The notes beneath the pieces were generated by a model. That model searched no databases, was not told where the DNA came from, and saw only the letters and a list, made by a program, of their open reading frames with translations. A DNA stretch of 64,000 nucleotides from an uncultured Gammaproteobacteria bacterium. Its GTDB lineage: Bacteria > Pseudomonadota > Gammaproteobacteria > Pseudomonadales > Pseudohongiellaceae. A program made the translations under genes and the position numbers. Shown one piece after another: positions 32,702 through 41,840 of this stretch. The stretch covers positions 1 through 64,000 of the forward strand of contig CAJWVZ010000001.1 of the NCBI GenBank assembly GCA_913048385.1, written 5' to 3'. Position 1 is the first letter of the stretch. The number at the start of each line of letters is the position of its first letter.

Positions 32702-32734
32702 AAAAAAAAGCCGGGGTTCTCTCGGTTTTTTTTT
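32702..32734 (+). terminator. Intrinsic terminator after rplQ
   Basis: AAAAAAAGCCGGG pairs with CTCGGTTTTTTT over a short loop, and the 3' arm runs into nine T residues. It closes the alpha operon. The A tract on the 5' side would also make it active on the minus strand. Confidence 0.88.
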
Positions 32735-32802
32735 GTCTATATTTTATAGCAACTCTGTAAAATTTTCCCTATTCTGGTTGTCTGAATAATTGTAAAGAGA
32801 GT

Positions 32803-33987
32803 ATGCCTATGTCTCAGTCATTTCATCCTCCTCAGAGAACCCTTTTAGGTCCCGGACCATCGGACGTCAATCCAAGAATTTTGGAGGCCCTATCGCGACC
32901 GACTATTGGACACCTAGATCCAGCGTTTATTGGAATGATGGATGAATTGAAAAAATTATTGCAATTTGCTTTTCAAACGCAGAATGAGCTTACCTTTCCA
33001 GTATCAGCCCCAGGATCCGCGGGGATGGAAACTGCTTTCGTAAATCTTATCGAGAGGGGTGACAAAGTAATCATTTGCCAGAACGGTGTTTTTGGCGGGC
33101 GCATGCGAGAAAATGCAGAAAGATGTGGAGCAAAGGTTGTAATGGTTCAGGACGATTGGGGTGAGGCAATTGATCTCAAAAAGGTTGAGGAAGCTTTAGA
33201 TCAGAACAGTGATGCGAAAATTCTTGCCTTTGTTCATGCTGAAACTTCTACAGGTGTGCGGTCTGATGCTCAAGGATTATGCGCTTTGGCGAGAAAATTT
33301 GGCTGTTTGACTATTGTAGACGCCGTTACATCACTCGGAGGTATTGATATTAATGTCGATGACTGGGGTGTCGACGCAATATACTCAGGGACGCAGAAGT
33401 GTTTGTCTTGTGTGCCGGGCCTCTCACCGGTTTCGTTCTCTGAAAAGGCTGCACACGCTATCAAATCTCGTAAATTACCCGTTCAAAGCTGGTTTCTGGA
33501 TATGAGTCTAGTTATGGGGTACTGGTCGACACAATCAAAACGTTCCTATCATCACACAGCGCCGGTTAACTCTCTTTATGCCTTGCATGAGTCGCTCTTA
33601 ATTTTGCAAGAGGAGGGTTTGTCCAGTGCATGGTCCCGGCATAGGATACATCATGAGGCTTTAGTGGCTGGGCTTGAGTCACTTGGGCTAACTTTTGTGG
33701 TTCAGCCGAAAGATAGATTACCTCAGTTGAATTTGGTCCGTTTTCCCGAGGGAATTAATGAAAGCGAAGCGCGCCAATTTTTGCTCGAAAATTATAATTT
33801 AGAGATCGGGTCAGGTCTTGGTCCGCTTGCTGGTGATGTTTGGCGCATAGGTCTTATGGGATTTGGGAGCAACAAAAGGAACGTCCTTCTTTGCTTGACT
33901 GCAATCGGGAGCGCTTTGCGGTTTCAAGGACGGAGCCTCGATCTACCGAGCGCACTTGAGTCTGCTGAGAGTGTTTATCGAAAGTAA
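32803..33987 (+). CDS. Class V aminotransferase, alanine/serine-glyoxylate type
   Basis: PLP enzyme of fold type I, expected to move the amino group of alanine or serine to glyoxylate. The 394 residues show LLGPGPSDVNPRIL at the N-terminus, PGSAGMETAF, the PLP-ring aspartate in IVDAVTS (D173) and the Schiff-base lysine in SGTQKCLS (K199). The C-terminal GLGPLAGDVWRIGLMG is typical of this family. It stands alone after the rplQ terminator. The substrate cannot be read from the sequence; a second ATG two codons in is possible. Confidence 0.88.
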   Translation: MPMSQSFHPPQRTLLGPGPSDVNPRILEALSRPTIGHLDPAFIGMMDELKKLLQFAFQTQNELTFPVSAPGSAGMETAFVNLIERGDKVIICQNGVFGGRMRENAERCGAKVVMVQDDWGEAIDLKKVEEALDQNSDAKILAFVHAETSTGVRSDAQGLCALARKFGCLTIVDAVTSLGGIDINVDDWGVDAIYSGTQKCLSCVPGLSPVSFSEKAAHAIKSRKLPVQSWFLDMSLVMGYWSTQSKRSYHHTAPVNSLYALHESLLILQEEGLSSAWSRHRIHHEALVAGLESLGLTFVVQPKDRLPQLNLVRFPEGINESEARQFLLENYNLEIGSGLGPLAGDVWRIGLMGFGSNKRNVLLCLTAIGSALRFQGRSLDLPSALESAESVYRK

Positions 33988-34014
33988 GTTTTGATGCTTT
34001 CTTGGTCTCTTTCC

Positions 34015-34494
34015 CTACTGTCGGTTATCCCTTCCATTACGTAAGCTAAGAAAAATCAGGGGCCAGATTCCCAAATGGACACAAACATCGGCAGTATTAA
34101 AAATGTAATTCCAAAAAGGAATATGCTGAATATCAATGAAGTCGATAACGCTCCCATAGATAAGGCGATCTAGAACATTGCTAGCTCCGCCACCGGCAAT
34201 TAAGCCGAAGAAAATGTATTCTGCTCTTGAAATTTGCTCCGACACCCACAGATAGCCAGCCATCGCTACAAGTAATATCGTACTAAATATCGCAAACAAC
34301 CAACCTTTCCCTTGGAGAAAACCGAATATGCCTCCGTAGTTTCTTATGTGGGTAAAGTAAATAAACTCATTGATTCTGATGCTACTGTATTCTTGGATTC
34401 GTTGATTTACCTCAAATCCTATAGCCTGAGATATCACCAAGACAATGAAGGTAACGAAAAAAAAGATAAGCATATTAGATGTTCTGGGATTCAA
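34015..34494 (-). CDS. lspA: Signal peptidase II family protein (LspA-like)
   Basis: Expected to cleave lipoprotein signal peptides in the inner membrane. The 159 residues have four hydrophobic segments and both catalytic aspartates, in GSVIDFI (D118) and FNTADV (D136), plus the family pattern RNYGGIFGFL and GGGASNVLDR. The usual neighbours ileS and fkpB are absent; it lies after the phosphatase gene. It may be a second copy, so the gene name describes the family rather than proving it is the housekeeping enzyme. Confidence 0.82.
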   Translation of the reverse strand: MNPRTSNMLIFFFVTFIVLVISQAIGFEVNQRIQEYSSIRINEFIYFTHIRNYGGIFGFLQGKGWLFAIFSTILLVAMAGYLWVSEQISRAEYIFFGLIAGGGASNVLDRLIYGSVIDFIDIQHIPFWNYIFNTADVCVHLGIWPLIFLSLRNGRDNRQ

Positions 34495-34533
34495 AATCTC
34501 TCTCCATGTTGCCGATGCAAGTCGCAGGTAGGA

Positions 34534-35151
34534 TTATAAATTTGTCTTTTGATCAGCATACTGGGTTATGAGCCCTAAGCCATCCGTTGTAAATTTAACG
34601 ATGCTGTGGGCACAATTATGCATGTGAGGAGGATTCCATAAATTCTTTAGTTCACGACGTTCAATATAGCAGAGAAAGGCCTTTAAAAGAGCTCCATGGC
34701 TCACGATTGCAATACGCTGTCCCGGGTAGTCACTGCGAATCTGAGCGATGGTGTCCATCGCGCGAGTCTGCAGTTGCGCAAACGTCTCGGCATTACCCAC
34801 TTTGCCTGAGCAATTGAATAGGTCTGGCCGATTCCAAAAATGATCAAATGAGATCGGTTCTCTTTTCTCGATTTCTGCATAATACTCGCCTTCCCACGCA
34901 CCAAGGTAAATTTCTCTCAGCGAGTCGAGATATACTATGTCTTGTCGAGATGCGAACGCGTGCTCTGCTGTTTCGCGTGTTCGCACGCTGGTACTGCAGA
35001 AAACCTTATCATATTCCAAAGTCCCTATCCGTTGAGATAGCTGTTTGGCTTGCTCTATTCCCTCAGGAGTCAGTACTGAGTCACTTTGGCCTTGAATGCG
35101 ACGATTTTTGTTAAAATCCGTTTCGCCGTGCCTAAATAAATGTATTTCCAT
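34534..35151 (-). CDS. Histidine phosphatase family protein
   Basis: Phosphoglycerate-mutase-like fold. The 205 residues start MEIHLFRHGETDFNKNRRIQG with the phosphohistidine in RHG (H8) and carry the second histidine in IVSHGALL. The pattern resembles cobalamin/alpha-ribazole-type and broad phosphatases rather than glycolytic mutases. It lies between glpK and lspA on the same strand, 24 bases after glpK, so joint transcription is likely. Substrate unknown. Confidence 0.88.
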   Translation of the reverse strand: MEIHLFRHGETDFNKNRRIQGQSDSVLTPEGIEQAKQLSQRIGTLEYDKVFCSTSVRTRETAEHAFASRQDIVYLDSLREIYLGAWEGEYYAEIEKREPISFDHFWNRPDLFNCSGKVGNAETFAQLQTRAMDTIAQIRSDYPGQRIAIVSHGALLKAFLCYIERRELKNLWNPPHMHNCAHSIVKFTTDGLGLITQYADQKTNL

Positions 35152-35175
35152 CGGTTTCTCAAAAAAATAGTTAAT

Positions 35176-36663
35176 TTATGACCCCAACATACGAGTCTGC
35201 TTTACGGCTTGAAGCCATCCCTGGTACTTGGCTTTTTGCGAGAGCTCTTCATGTTCAGGGCTCCATGCATTTTCGCAAATCCACGTTTGCTTGATGTCTT
35301 CAATCGACTCAAATAGTCCTAGTTGTAATCCAGCAATATATGCAGCACCTACCGCTGTTGTTTCAGTATTTTTGGGACGCATAATCTTACAGTTGAGGAC
35401 GTTTGCGAGATGCTGCATGAGATAGCTATTATTAGCCATACCCCCGTCGACTTTTAAATTCTTTACGCTCGCTCCGTCTGCCTCAATGGCTCTAACTAAG
35501 TCCTTAGTCTGATAACATACGGACATGAGGGCCGCCGAAACCAGCTCTTCAGCTCCAGTATCACGAGTCATTCCGAAAATAGAGCCCCTCGCATTTGGGT
35601 CCCAATATGGCGCACCGAGACCAGTGAAAGCCGGAACCAAGAACACATTGTGGTCTTTATTAGCTTGTCTAGCTAGAACCTCACTCTCAGCAGCATTTTT
35701 GATAAGCTTCATCTTGTCTCGAACCCACTGAATTGTGGCGCCCGCCATGAAAATACTCCCCTCAACTGCGTAACTAATTTCCCCATTTAATCGATATGCA
35801 ATGGTAGACAGTAGTCGGTTTTCAGATTTGACGACTTCACCTCCTGTATTTAACATTAGGAACGAACCGGTGCCATAAGTGCTTTTAGCGTTGCCCTTTT
35901 CGAAACAGCATTGCCCAAAGGCCGCAGCCTGCTGATCCCCTATCATCCCTGCAACTTTGATTGGCGATCCGAACAGGCTTGACTCGGTGCACCCAAAGTC
36001 AGCCGCGCAGTCTTTTACTTCGGGTAGAACAGAGGGAGGAATTTCAAAAAGTTCTAATAAGTCTTTGTCCCAGCACTGGTCATGAATATTATATAGTTGG
36101 GTCCGTGACGCATTAGTCACGTCGGTCAGATGACTCTTCCCATCGGTAAGCTTCCATAGTAGAAATGTATCAACGGTCCCAAACGCCAACTCACCGTTCT
36201 CTGCGCGTTGTCTTGCTCCTGCGATATTATTTAATATCCAGCTAATTTTTGATGCTGAAAAGTACGGGTCGATAACAAGCCCTGTACGACTGCTAATTTT
36301 CTCTTCGAGTCCTCTTTTTCGAATGGATTCACAAAATTTTGAGGTTCGACGATCTTGCCAAACAATTGCGTTGTGGATTGAGTTTCCAGTTTTGCGGTCC
36401 CACACTATAGTTGTTTCTCTCTGATTCGTAATTCCAATCCCAGTTACTGAGCTAGCTTCGATATTAGCCTTGCTGAGTGCCTGTCTGGCACTCTCTAATG
36501 TTGAGCTCCAAATATCATTCGGATTATGTTCAACCCAGCCGTCCTGCGGAAAATGCTGCTCAAATTCTTTTTGAGCAGATCCTATAACTTCGGCCTTTTC
36601 ATCAAAGATGATGGCTCTGCTGGAGGTGGTGCCTTGATCTAAAGAGAGGATGTAATGGGGCAT
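35176..36663 (-). CDS. glpK: Glycerol kinase
   Basis: Phosphorylates glycerol to sn-glycerol 3-phosphate using ATP. The 495 residues are full length for FGGY kinases: [16 protein letters not shown] at the N-terminus, [26 protein letters not shown] and the ATP-side motif [14 protein letters not shown]. No glpF, glpD or glpR is adjacent, so it is supplied apart from the usual operon. It is divergent from the hydrolase gene at 36875 across 211 bases. Confidence 0.96.
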   Translation of the reverse strand: MPHYILSLDQGTTSSRAIIFDEKAEVIGSAQKEFEQHFPQDGWVEHNPNDIWSSTLESARQALSKANIEASSVTGIGITNQRETTIVWDRKTGNSIHNAIVWQDRRTSKFCESIRKRGLEEKISSRTGLVIDPYFSASKISWILNNIAGARQRAENGELAFGTVDTFLLWKLTDGKSHLTDVTNASRTQLYNIHDQCWDKDLLELFEIPPSVLPEVKDCAADFGCTESSLFGSPIKVAGMIGDQQAAAFGQCCFEKGNAKSTYGTGSFLMLNTGGEVVKSENRLLSTIAYRLNGEISYAVEGSIFMAGATIQWVRDKMKLIKNAAESEVLARQANKDHNVFLVPAFTGLGAPYWDPNARGSIFGMTRDTGAEELVSAALMSVCYQTKDLVRAIEADGASVKNLKVDGGMANNSYLMQHLANVLNCKIMRPKNTETTAVGAAYIAGLQLGLFESIEDIKQTWICENAWSPEHEELSQKAKYQGWLQAVKQTRMLGS

Positions 36664-36874
36664 AAGATGGTCTCGAATTAGCAGTTGGAGTTTGGGTAGA
36701 CCGTTGGCTTTTAGGACTACTTGAACAGTTTACCTATCTTAAAGTACGGTGAAAAGCTGCTTACTTTACTATTAATTTTTGTGTAGAGTTCTTGCACCCT
36801 AATAAAATAGGGTTAGGGCTAATGATTGTTCGTGACACTTATTATCAGCGTCGTACGTATGGGAAAATATCATT

Positions 36875-39421
36875 ATGGTTAGTACAACGAGTCTCCAACC
36901 CGCTTTCAGATTACTAGTTGGTTTGCTGTTTTTTTCTACGTGGTTCGCCGCTGCAGATGTCACCGCTCAAGCATATCCAAGTGCGCGAAGCGGCGGAAAT
37001 TATATGCATGCTTTCTACTTACCCCCTGCCCCCAGCGCTACTCCTTGGGCGCCTGCATGGGCTCCGGATGGCCAGTCAGTGGCTGTGTCCATGCAGGGAA
37101 GCATCTGGGAAGTAGAGGTTGAGACTGGGGTTGCACTGCAACTTACGTCGGGTCTCGGATATCACTCCTCTCCAAATTTTTCACCAGACGGCCGTTGGCT
37201 CGTTTATACCTCGGATTTCGATAACAAACGAATTCAATTGGAGGTGATGAACATTGAGACTGGTGAAGTGTTTCGGTTGACGGATGATGATCAAATTTAT
37301 CTGGATCCTGTTTTTTCTCCTGATGGCAAGCAAATAGCATATGTAAGCACGCAGCCTTCAGGGTATTTCAATATCTACATTCGCAACTTTTTTGATGGGT
37401 CCTGGGTCGCGCCGCCGGTAGCAGTTACTAGCGATAATGATTTTGGTCGAAGTCGTTTATATTTTGGTGCATGGGATATGCACATCACTCCGACTTGGGT
37501 GCCTGACGGAAGTGAGCTTTTATTAGTATCTAATCGCGACGTTCCACTGGGGTCTGGCAATGTCCTGCGCGTTCCTGCAATAGAAAACGGTATCGAGTTT
37601 GCTGAAACAGTTTTGAGTGAACAATCCCTTTACAGAACTCGACCAGACGTTTCTATTGATGGTAAGCGCTTTGTGTACTCGTCAACAAGTGGCTCAGCAG
37701 ATCAATATAACAATTTATATGTGCAGCCAACGGTGGGGGGCGAGCCATATAAAATGACTTTCTTTGACAGTGATGCTTTTCATCCGAGATGGTCTCCAGA
37801 TGGGGAAAAAATCGCGTTCATCGGGAATTCCGAAGGCCTCAGTCAACTGATGATGCTCGAGACTTATGGGGGGAAAATAACCCATGTATCGATTAATGAA
37901 CTTCGTCACCGAGAGCCTATGGGCATGGTGAGCGTCAAAATTTTAAATAGTGACGATAATCAGTTGACGCCAAACAGAGTTCATTTAAAAGCGAGTGACG
38001 GAAAATTTTATGCACCACTGGACGCGTATGCGCGAGCGGGTCATGTGGGTGATCTCGTGTTTCATAATGACGGAGAATTTGAAGTCCAAGTGCCGGTAGG
38101 GGATATGGAGTTTAGCGTTCTAAAGGGGTTTGAATTTCACCCAATGACAGAGTCAGTGAACGTTATTGAGAATGAAGTAATCCACTTGGAAGTGAAATTG
38201 GAGAGATTAATCAACATGGGTAAACGGGGTTGGCATAATGCCTCGACTCACGTGCACGCTAACTACGGTGGAAACTTACACAATACATTAGACAATCTGA
38301 AATTTATGTCGCGTGCGGAAGGTCAGGATTTAGTTCTAGAGCAAGTTGCGAACAAAGACAATCGCATCCTCGATTATCATCTATTTGAGGCTGGTGGAGG
38401 AGCGCACAGTTCCTCTGAGGAGGATCAGGTTGTAGTTGTCGGTCAGGAGTATCGACCGCCATTTTATGGGCACGTATTCATGTTTGGTATGAAAGATCAC
38501 TTAATTTCACCATTTGTTACTGGGTATGAGGGCACGGCAGTGGAGAGTTTATATCCTAGTAATACGGATATGCTTCTTAAAGCGAAGGCTCAGGGGGCTG
38601 TAACTGGGTATGTTCATCCTTTTCTCGGAGAAATTGATCCTCTTGAAGGCAGCTTGGGTGGTGGGAAGGGGTTCGTAGTTGATGCCGCGCTCGGTGCCAC
38701 TGATGCCCTAGAGTGGTCCGATGCTAGCACTAGCGGTTTCTATCCGCTTTATGCTGTTTGGAACAGTGGCCTTCGCATTACAGCGACAGGAGGAGAGGAT
38801 TCAATTTCTTCACTTCACCGCAGCAAATTAATTGGCTCTTTCAGAACATATGTTTACACGGGAAGCGCAGGTTTAAGCATGGAAGCTTGGTTTGATGGAT
38901 TGTTGAAAGGACGGGCGCTCGTGACTTCAGGGCCTATCCTTGAGATGGCGGTGGGTTCTTCCTTGCCTGGGGATACAATCGAGTTTTCTGATGATCGAGG
39001 AACAGTAAATATTAGTGGAAGGCTTCGCAGCATAGTGGATGTAGGAAGTGTAAAGCTGGTCTGCAATGGAGAATTGATTGAAGAAACTTTCTTGGGCGAA
39101 AACAAGAGGGAATTAAACTTTGATACGAATTTTGAAGTTCGTGAGAGCGGTTGGTGCCACCTTCGGACTGAGGGGGATGTTGAAACTCGGGGATATCTTG
39201 ACGTCAGATATCCTCAAGCTTTTACGAACCCCATCTGGTTTTCAGTCGAAGAAAAAGCAATACAAAATGAGGAGGCAGTCGAGTATGCTCTGGAGTGGAT
39301 TGAAAAGCTCGAGGACTTAGCCGCGCAGTGGCCCGGTTGGCGTTCAGAAGAAGAACGCAGCCACGTATTTGCTCAGTTTGAAGAAGCGAGAGACGTATAT
39401 CGATCGACAATCGAGCGTTAG
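36875..39421 (+). CDS. Exported TolB-propeller plus CehA/McbA-type metallohydrolase
   Basis: The 848-residue product starts with a signal peptide (hydrophobic run LLVGLLFFSTWFAA). Residues about 55-340 carry repeated TolB/WD-like blades (SPDGRWLVYTSD, SPDGKQIAYVST, SPDGEKIAFIGN). A linker then leads to a PHP-like hydrolase domain with the metal motif STHVHANYGG near residue 459, further histidines, and TATGGEDSISS, as in CehA/McbA-type hydrolases. A C-terminal beta-rich part follows. It is probably periplasmic or surface exposed. The substrate is unknown; esters, amides or phosphoesters are all possible for the fold. Confidence 0.8.
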   Translation: MVSTTSLQPAFRLLVGLLFFSTWFAAADVTAQAYPSARSGGNYMHAFYLPPAPSATPWAPAWAPDGQSVAVSMQGSIWEVEVETGVALQLTSGLGYHSSPNFSPDGRWLVYTSDFDNKRIQLEVMNIETGEVFRLTDDDQIYLDPVFSPDGKQIAYVSTQPSGYFNIYIRNFFDGSWVAPPVAVTSDNDFGRSRLYFGAWDMHITPTWVPDGSELLLVSNRDVPLGSGNVLRVPAIENGIEFAETVLSEQSLYRTRPDVSIDGKRFVYSSTSGSADQYNNLYVQPTVGGEPYKMTFFDSDAFHPRWSPDGEKIAFIGNSEGLSQLMMLETYGGKITHVSINELRHREPMGMVSVKILNSDDNQLTPNRVHLKASDGKFYAPLDAYARAGHVGDLVFHNDGEFEVQVPVGDMEFSVLKGFEFHPMTESVNVIENEVIHLEVKLERLINMGKRGWHNASTHVHANYGGNLHNTLDNLKFMSRAEGQDLVLEQVANKDNRILDYHLFEAGGGAHSSSEEDQVVVVGQEYRPPFYGHVFMFGMKDHLISPFVTGYEGTAVESLYPSNTDMLLKAKAQGAVTGYVHPFLGEIDPLEGSLGGGKGFVVDAALGATDALEWSDASTSGFYPLYAVWNSGLRITATGGEDSISSLHRSKLIGSFRTYVYTGSAGLSMEAWFDGLLKGRALVTSGPILEMAVGSSLPGDTIEFSDDRGTVNISGRLRSIVDVGSVKLVCNGELIEETFLGENKRELNFDTNFEVRESGWCHLRTEGDVETRGYLDVRYPQAFTNPIWFSVEEKAIQNEEAVEYALEWIEKLEDLAAQWPGWRSEEERSHVFAQFEEARDVYRSTIER

Positions 39422-39552
39422 TTTGAGCTATCAATTAATTGTTCGTTTTTGGGTAGAGGTAAATTTCTTTTAGTGGCTTGAGCTTCCGTTAAAGAATATC
39501 TGAAGCTTGATATAGCGAATGATTAAATTAGCTCGTTGAGGAGGGGAGTGTC

Positions 39553-40941
39553 GTGAGAAATATAATTAGAAGCCTGAATATTGGGCTAATTTTTACAATT
39601 ATTATTAAAACAGCCCAGGCTGCTGCTCCGCAGATTGATATAGTTGGCCCGATAGCTGCCGATTTTTTGGGGACAGGAGGAAACGATGCTATCTACAGTG
39701 CGTCAGCGATCGAGCTTATTGAGAACGGCTATATTGAGGAAGAATTTTTTATTGAGGGGTTGGCTAATACGTACTCAACGGGAGAATTGCAAAGTGGTGA
39801 AATAGTTTCCAGTGGCCATAATTATCGCACGCGTTTAGTTGTCCGAAGGCCAAAGGAGCTGTCAGCTTTTAATGGTACCGCTATAGTTGAATGGATGAAT
39901 GTTACGGGAGGCACTGACAAAGATATTGATTGGTGGTTTTCTGGTGCCCATTTTATATCTGAGGGATACGCTTATGTTTTTGTATCTGCACAGCAGGACG
40001 GAATCAAATCTCTTAAGAATTATAGCTCTGACCGATATGGCAGTCTAAATGTCAGCCATGATGCAACATCGGATAAAGATGCTCTGTCTTACGATATTTT
40101 TACAGCGGTAGGATACGCGTTGAGTGGACAGAGCGGTGTGTCTTTGCAATCTACGTTATTAGGGTCTTTGAGACCGGAGACCTTGATTGCAACGGGTCAC
40201 TCACAATCGGCGAGTCGGCTTGCTGTTTACCTTAATAATATTCATTTTCTTAATCCGGTATACGATGGGTTTATGGTCCATGGCGGAGGTGGGCGTATCC
40301 GTGACGATAAGCCGGTAAGAGTTTTTAAAGTTATGTCTGAAACAGATTTGCCAATTTTTGGTGTAAATCGGCAGCCAAACACTGACAGATTTAGGCAGTG
40401 GGAGGTTGCAGGAAGCTCTCATGTTGATTTAGATTTCGAGCTTGAATATGCGAAGGTCAGGCTCAAACGAGACAGAAAATCACCAGAAACGGCGGAGCCG
40501 CGGATGCCAGATTGTGCCTTGCCTGCCTTTTCTCGAATTCCTTTTAGGCACGTCATGAATTCTGCGTATGAGCACTTAGTTGCGTGGGTACAAGATGGGC
40601 TCGCTCCTCCAGAGGCAGATTTTTTAAAAACATCTAAAGGGATCCCTGACTTTGAGTTTGCTCGAGATGCTTTTGGTAATATCTTAGGGGGAATTCGACT
40701 TGCGATGCATGAAGTCCCGACTGCAAAAAATACGGGTATGAATAATGGGAACAGTCCGTTTTGTTACCTCTATGGCTCTCATGAGCCGTTTTCAAAAGAA
40801 ACCCTTAAGAATCTATACCCGACTGCTGATAGTTATGTTGAGGCTGTTAGAGAAATTGTGAAAAAGAACATTGACGCAGGGTTTATTCTTCCCTCTGATG
40901 GAAGTAAGACCGTTGATGAAGCTAAACAAGTTGTGTTTTAG
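39553..40941 (+). CDS. Exported alpha/beta hydrolase domain protein
   Basis: The 462 residues (GTG start with GAGGGGAG upstream) begin with a signal peptide ending near AQAAA. The nucleophile elbow is TGHSQSA (S218) and the N-terminal pattern VEWMNVTGGTD is typical of the large alpha/beta hydrolase-domain family found in environmental proteobacteria. It follows the TolB/PHP gene by 131 bases on the same strand. Esterase-like activity is likely; no substrate can be named. Confidence 0.8.
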   Translation: MRNIIRSLNIGLIFTIIIKTAQAAAPQIDIVGPIAADFLGTGGNDAIYSASAIELIENGYIEEEFFIEGLANTYSTGELQSGEIVSSGHNYRTRLVVRRPKELSAFNGTAIVEWMNVTGGTDKDIDWWFSGAHFISEGYAYVFVSAQQDGIKSLKNYSSDRYGSLNVSHDATSDKDALSYDIFTAVGYALSGQSGVSLQSTLLGSLRPETLIATGHSQSASRLAVYLNNIHFLNPVYDGFMVHGGGGRIRDDKPVRVFKVMSETDLPIFGVNRQPNTDRFRQWEVAGSSHVDLDFELEYAKVRLKRDRKSPETAEPRMPDCALPAFSRIPFRHVMNSAYEHLVAWVQDGLAPPEADFLKTSKGIPDFEFARDAFGNILGGIRLAMHEVPTAKNTGMNNGNSPFCYLYGSHEPFSKETLKNLYPTADSYVEAVREIVKKNIDAGFILPSDGSKTVDEAKQVVF

Positions 40942-40956
40942 TAAGACAAGCCTTCA

Positions 40957-41457
40957 CTAATCGAGCTTTGATGCCAGCATTTTGCAGCGCAAGGTCCAGA
41001 GCTCTTTTATAGGTCGTGGATCTTTTGCTTCGTTTTTGTCTATCTCGAGACTCACTTTTAATTGAGTTTTTTCATCAAGGGGAAAGAGCTTCATCGATAC
41101 ATATTTTAACCCTAAAAATTGATTTACGGCCCCGCCGGACTCCTGCCACGAGAATTTTAGATGATTCGGTCTATCGATTACCTCGTACTGCCCTGAAAAA
41201 TTGATGAGCGCACCGTGACGATAAACGTCGTACGAATATTGGCCACCGGGGCGGACTTCATTTCGCATGTCGCCAAGGCCATCATCACCTACGTGAGGAC
41301 CAAACATCCAATTGCCAACAAATGTAGGGATCAGCCACCGATCAAATATGTTTTCCGGCGACGAGCTGATTGTTTTGCTTAAAGAGATTTTTACTAGCTT
41401 GGGTGATTTTTTTCTTTGCGTCGGTGTGTCACCAAACATAGAAAATTGTTCGCTCAT
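40957..41457 (-). CDS. SRPBCC/AHSA1-family protein
   Basis: The 166 residues match the START-like AHSA1 group: a SKTISSSPENIFDRWLIP helix, then GDMRNEVRPGGQYSYDVY and DRPNHLKFSW strands. There is no signal peptide, so it is cytoplasmic. It is the last gene of a minus-strand run, eight bases after the cytochrome c gene, which suggests one operon with the sulfite-oxidase-type enzyme. Ligand and function unknown. Confidence 0.78.
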   Translation of the reverse strand: MSEQFSMFGDTPTQRKKSPKLVKISLSKTISSSPENIFDRWLIPTFVGNWMFGPHVGDDGLGDMRNEVRPGGQYSYDVYRHGALINFSGQYEVIDRPNHLKFSWQESGGAVNQFLGLKYVSMKLFPLDEKTQLKVSLEIDKNEAKDPRPIKELWTLRCKMLASKLD

Positions 41458-41465
41458 CAGTGAAC

Positions 41466-41837
41466 TTATTCTTGTAAATCATATGGGTTTTGGGGGAGGA
41501 GTCTAGAGTCAAGCAGAGGGCGCCTTCCAGAAGCTTTCTGTCCATAGTTGGTCGCTAGGTAGCTGAGGATAATTCCCTCATCGGTTGGGTCAAGTAATGG
41601 CATGCCTTGAGTTTCCTGCATCCACCTTAATCTGCTCACCCAGACAGCTCTCGAACCGGAGTTTTGTGTGACAAGTTGGGCGCTGTGACATGTCGTGCAA
41701 TTTTTGCGGACGACTTCAACACCATCTGCTGGCTCGAATTCAGTATTTTGAGCGAGCGCGGTCGTAATTGAAATATTGATTAGCAAAAGTAACGCAAAGT
41801 AATGAGATATATATGTTAGTTTAGATATTGAATTCAT
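41466..41837 (-). CDS. Monohaem cytochrome c, partner of the sulfite-oxidase-type enzyme
   Basis: The 123 residues have a signal peptide (cleavage near ALAQ) and one haem site, CTTCH (C47-H51); RWMQETQGMP offers a methionine as sixth ligand. It starts three bases after the molybdoenzyme stop. This is the arrangement of SorAB-like sulfite dehydrogenases, where such a subunit takes electrons from the Mo centre in the periplasm. Confidence 0.85.
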   Translation of the reverse strand: MNSISKLTYISHYFALLLLINISITTALAQNTEFEPADGVEVVRKNCTTCHSAQLVTQNSGSRAVWVSRLRWMQETQGMPLLDPTDEGIILSYLATNYGQKASGRRPLLDSRLLPQNPYDLQE

Positions 41838-41840
41838 GAT

